From NCBI RefSeq assembly GCF_021134715.1, contig NC_060018.1, forward strand, positions 2,294,001 through 2,358,000: a stretch of DNA of 64,000 nucleotides, read 5' to 3'. Positions 60,602 through 64,000 of the stretch are shown one piece after another (position 1 is the stretch's first letter; every line of letters begins with the position of its first letter). Made by a program: the position numbers and the translations under genes. Source of the stretch: Daphnia pulex. Lineage: Eukaryota > Arthropoda > Branchiopoda > Diplostraca > Daphniidae. The notes below the pieces were generated by a model that saw only the letters and a list, made by a program, of their open reading frames with translations, did no database searches and was not told the origin of the DNA.

Positions 60602-61942
60602 ACGAGGAGTTGCCGGTGTGGCGGCAGGTTCCTCTTGGTCATACAGTTTTCTAGTTGCACTTTGCTTGTTGAAAGTGTTGGAAGTTCAAATATTTTCGAA
60701 TTGATTGTTTATCAATAGACAAAGTTGTGAGGTATAAAACCGGGCCTGATCTGCAATCGTTCTACAAATGAATTATTTAATGAACCCTGATTGAGCCTAA
60801 ACAAAAACGGTAAGAGAAAAGAGTTCCAGTCAACCACATAGCTCAAAAATAATCGTAGTCTACCCAGTAACGATTTAGAATCAACGCGAGTCACAGATTG
60901 TAAAAAAAGAAGAATAGAGATAGATTTTTCCTACCTTTAAGCCTGGGAAATAAAGCCAGCAATTCACAATTGCTCCATCTGTTGGAAAGTTGAATGTTAC
61001 ACCAGGCGGGATAACAAAAAAGGTCTTCAGACTCGTGAATACCCCCACACAGAAATGGGCGTACACGAAGGTAAAGGACATTTACAGGATGGGGAAGAAG
61101 AGATCTGTAACTCGAACGACATCGGTAGTTTCTCTAATGGGATGCTGTTTATCTAATGAAAATTAAAAAATGGGTTACGATAAACATTTACACAAACAAC
61201 AAGGGAATAAGACACTGATTAAACCCTAATTGTTAATAAACAGGAGAATTTAAGGTTTACACTGCATTGGTGCAAGTCATGCATCATTACAATAATTAGC
61301 AGGTCACAGGAAAAAAAGTCACACAATTCATTACCCAACCAAGTGATGATTCTGAGATCGTTGCAGATGACAGCTTTTGGCAATACCAGCACCAGCAAAA
61401 CTTGCATAGCTTGTGGTTATGATGGCTGGCTCAGGCTTGAAATCTGCACAAAGGAATAGGTTACTCAGTGCAAACAAACTGCCATGGCACTAACATTTCA
61501 CAAATTTGAAGTTCAGGTTTAACTCTTTTAAATTTCCATTTGTTTTCTTTGTTATATTTACCTGCTAGACAGCATAGAGTGGAGAGCGGCTACACCAGTT
61601 GACACGAAGATCACATTTTTGTAATCTTATTTCTTGCCCTATTTTTCGTGCAACCACGTACATTTCTCAAAACGTGATCTGAAACTTCTCAAAAAATGAA
61701 AGCAGACGACACACTCGTCTAAGGTATCGATAGAAATGATTAAAAATCGACCCCCTTCCACTTCCCCCTAAATTCAAACCGCTCAAAAAACAAAAAAAGG
61801 CGGTTTTCTCACCCGCGCTCGACGTTCGCTGTTGGATTGGAATTATTTGAGTATCAAATCGTTCGTAAGTTATTATGAGACCCCCTCCATATCACTCCAG
61901 ATAAAAGTAAAAATTTGTATGAAACCCACAATAAGATCCTCC
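60602..61942. repeat. Right copy of the dispersed direct repeat
   Basis: About 1.34 kb match to 47856-49327. The central segment (60960-61090) is open in both directions here. Minus: MSFTFVYAHFCVGVFTSLK to WLYFPGLK, ending at the conserved GTAGGA donor. Plus: APSVGKLNVTPGGI to VNTPTQKWAYTKVK, which weakly recalls an MSP/VAP-type fold. The true strand is undecided. A second shared segment (61330-61450) has a frame change relative to the left copy. Confidence 0.6.
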
Positions 61943-63403
61943 GTTAACCTATAAACGCAGTTAACTGTTTCCGCGTTTTGGTTTCATTTCCATCGGTGTT
62001 GATAGACCTCTGGTCCGTTTCCTGTTTTGTTTTTTTTTTTTGTTTTTAGAAAAAAAAAAACATGTTTATTAAATAGAAACGCGGTGAAATGAACCAGTAT
62101 GGGAAATTAGTGCCCGGCAACCAACATCAAAGAGGTAGGAGCGGGAGCGCCAGCACGTTGACGTCGTTTGGCCGTGTGACAAGGAAGCCCTAGCAACAGT
62201 ACCGAACTGTAAAGAAATCCCTTGATGCGCACACCACCGCCACACCACCGTAGGCCGTAAAGAAACGACAGTTCAGCAAATTGGGAATTTTGGCCGGGCT
62301 GTTTTCATAAAGTTCACGTCGGTTTCTCATTGGCCGGCAGAGACGAGAGACTCATCTCGCCCATAATTTCCGAATTTTACACCGCGGTCTATACAGCAAG
62401 AGAGCAAGCGAGAAAAGGGGTTGGGGGGAATCAAAGCGAACCCAGTACACTCTCACGTGATGGGACGTTCAAACTTCGTTCAACTGAACTCTCGTCACTT
62501 TCCCCATACCGCGGCATTCCTCTCTCTCTCTCTCTCTACCCTCTGAAAAGTGGACTAACATGAAAAGTGGTGGTAGACTATCTAGTCGCCCGCGAGAAAG
62601 GTCAATCGGCCAGCCCCCACAACAACATGCCAGTGCTTGTTCGTTCACGTGCTGCCGGGAAAACAGATAGAGTGGAGGATAGATCATCTAAGCTTTCGGC
62701 TTTCCTGGACATCCTGGGCGGTCAGTTTGTTGTTTAAATCTTTTTCAAAAAAAATCTTCTAGCCGCTCTTAGTTAAAGCAACGGAACTTGAAAGGAAAGA
62801 AGGGACTCTATCCTTCAACAGAGCTTGGTTTACATTCGAACAGACGTTACATAAGCCCCTGCTGCTAGGGCAAGGAGGGCAAAGCCAAATTCTATCGAGG
62901 GAGGCAAATGTTGACTCAAACAACAAGGTCCAATGCAGATATCGGCGGAGCTGATGGAAGGAAGAAGAAAAAGCTGGTTGACTGAAGATCCCCCCTCAAG
63001 CTCTGCTCTTACTCCGTCTGTCATCGATTCCGGCCGCCACAGGAGTACAGACTGTGTGGCAGACTGGCAGGGCAGCAGGCTGGCCCGTGGGGAAGTCGAC
63101 CAACAGAGAGGAGACTGCACGATCGAAGCCGGAGGGAGTGCGACGTGTTCTGAAACATCGAGTACGTACGTACGTCTACCAGTGCAGCAACATCAACTTT
63201 GCCCATAGGTCGTCGGCGGCGTCATCTCCCCCTTTGTGTACGTATGACACGAGGAAGGCGATATAGTGCGCGATTGTTAGTCTTTCCGGGTGGAAACAGA
63301 CGTGTTGTGGCTCTCTCTGCTCCCTTCCGTCCGTCGAATCCTTGCAATTTCTGTATTTACACTGGGTACAACGTATACATATATACACATATGATGTATT
63401 ATG

Positions 63404-63465
<62 letters not shown>

Positions 63466-64000
63466 TGAGAGAAGGGAGGAAGGAGGGATAAATAAGCTCA
63501 TTTAGTCTGCGGATGCTACAAAACACGAGGGGGAGGGAGGGAAATCGGAAGAAAGAAGAGGAGATGTTCGAGGAAGATGTTGAGCCGTCACTGGGTGCCA
63601 GCGAGTCTTTTGGCTTACGAGTCTTTTGGAGATTAGTTATGACGATCCGGATTTGTTGTTGTCTTCGCGCCAGATGCAGCCGAGTCCCTCCGCCGCATCG
63701 CGGATGCTATTGAAAACATCGTCACGGTTCATGATGGCGCCGAAAGTGTAGGCCTTTTTTGAATGTCGGGCAGCAGTGAACGGAGGGCGGGGTGAAGAGT
63801 GTTGCGTGATTACGCCAGCCACACGCATATATGTATAAAAATAATGCAAGACACACAAAAGAAATGTATCGATCAAACCCATCCATCCATCCGCGTTCCT
63901 GCCGCCCCCCAAGGGGGCCGGAAAAAAAGTCTACACTAAATAATAATTGTCGCAAAAGGCGGACAATGAAAAGCGTTCGTCTATACCCGATCTAGTCCTT
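61943..64000. other. Right end of window, no supported gene
   Basis: Only short frames without domains on either strand, plus the GT run at 63406-63457. Confidence 0.5.
63406..63457. repeat. (GT)26 microsatellite
   Basis: 52 bp of perfect GT followed by an AT run. Confidence 0.95.

Noticed and set aside
63637..63912. Minus frame ending LGCIWREDNNKSGSS as a neuropeptide or terminal exon
   Set aside because: I could find no matching family, signal peptide or convincing splice sites.

Overview
This is an animal nuclear genome window. The genes have GT-AG introns, polypyrimidine-tract acceptors and AATAAA poly(A) signals. The protein content, many short introns next to a few long ones, and abundant short tandem repeats suggest an arthropod, probably a branchiopod crustacean such as Daphnia. 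The species assignment is inference. There are no operons, CRISPR arrays or recognisable rRNA/tRNA genes. Most short open frames are chance frames in non-coding DNA.

Layout. 1-6400: no recognisable gene; upstream DNA of the first gene. 6405-31310 (+): a complete agrin gene, a secreted heparan sulfate proteoglycan of basement membranes and synapses. I assembled it exon by exon and the frame stays open throughout. It has an N-terminal agrin (NtA) laminin-binding domain, six follistatin/Kazal modules, two laminin-EGF modules, a seventh Kazal module, then EGF-LG1-EGF-EGF-LG2-EGF-LG3. The main form is 1856 aa. Several phase-symmetric small exons look alternatively spliced. One of 162 nt sits at the position of the vertebrate agrin 'z' site. 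A possible second start (19058) would give a form without NtA.

32052-36770: a large inverted repeat with arms of about 0.8 kb, holding a palindromic MITE-like element and a 33-bp tandem repeat. 38291-39961 (-): a five-exon gene for an unrecognised secreted protein with Lys/Pro-rich repeats, two tiny in-phase cassette exons and a Ser/Thr-rich C-terminal half. 40000-47800: AT-rich intergenic DNA with decayed repeats.

50347-52496 (-): a six-exon GT43 beta-1,3-glucuronyltransferase gene, 383 aa, type II membrane protein. It keeps the metal-binding DDD and the catalytic Glu, but differs at several residues that bind substrate in GlcAT-I. Two diverged copies (about 1.4 kb) of an unidentified exon-bearing segment lie on either side of this gene, at 47856-49327 and 60602-61942. 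52500-64000 otherwise has no supported gene.

Functional link (inference): enzymes of the GT43 family include the one that adds the glucuronic acid of the proteoglycan linkage tetrasaccharide, and agrin is a substrate class for such chains. Adjacency in an animal genome is not evidence of shared function, and this enzyme's altered pocket argues against a simple GlcAT-I role.
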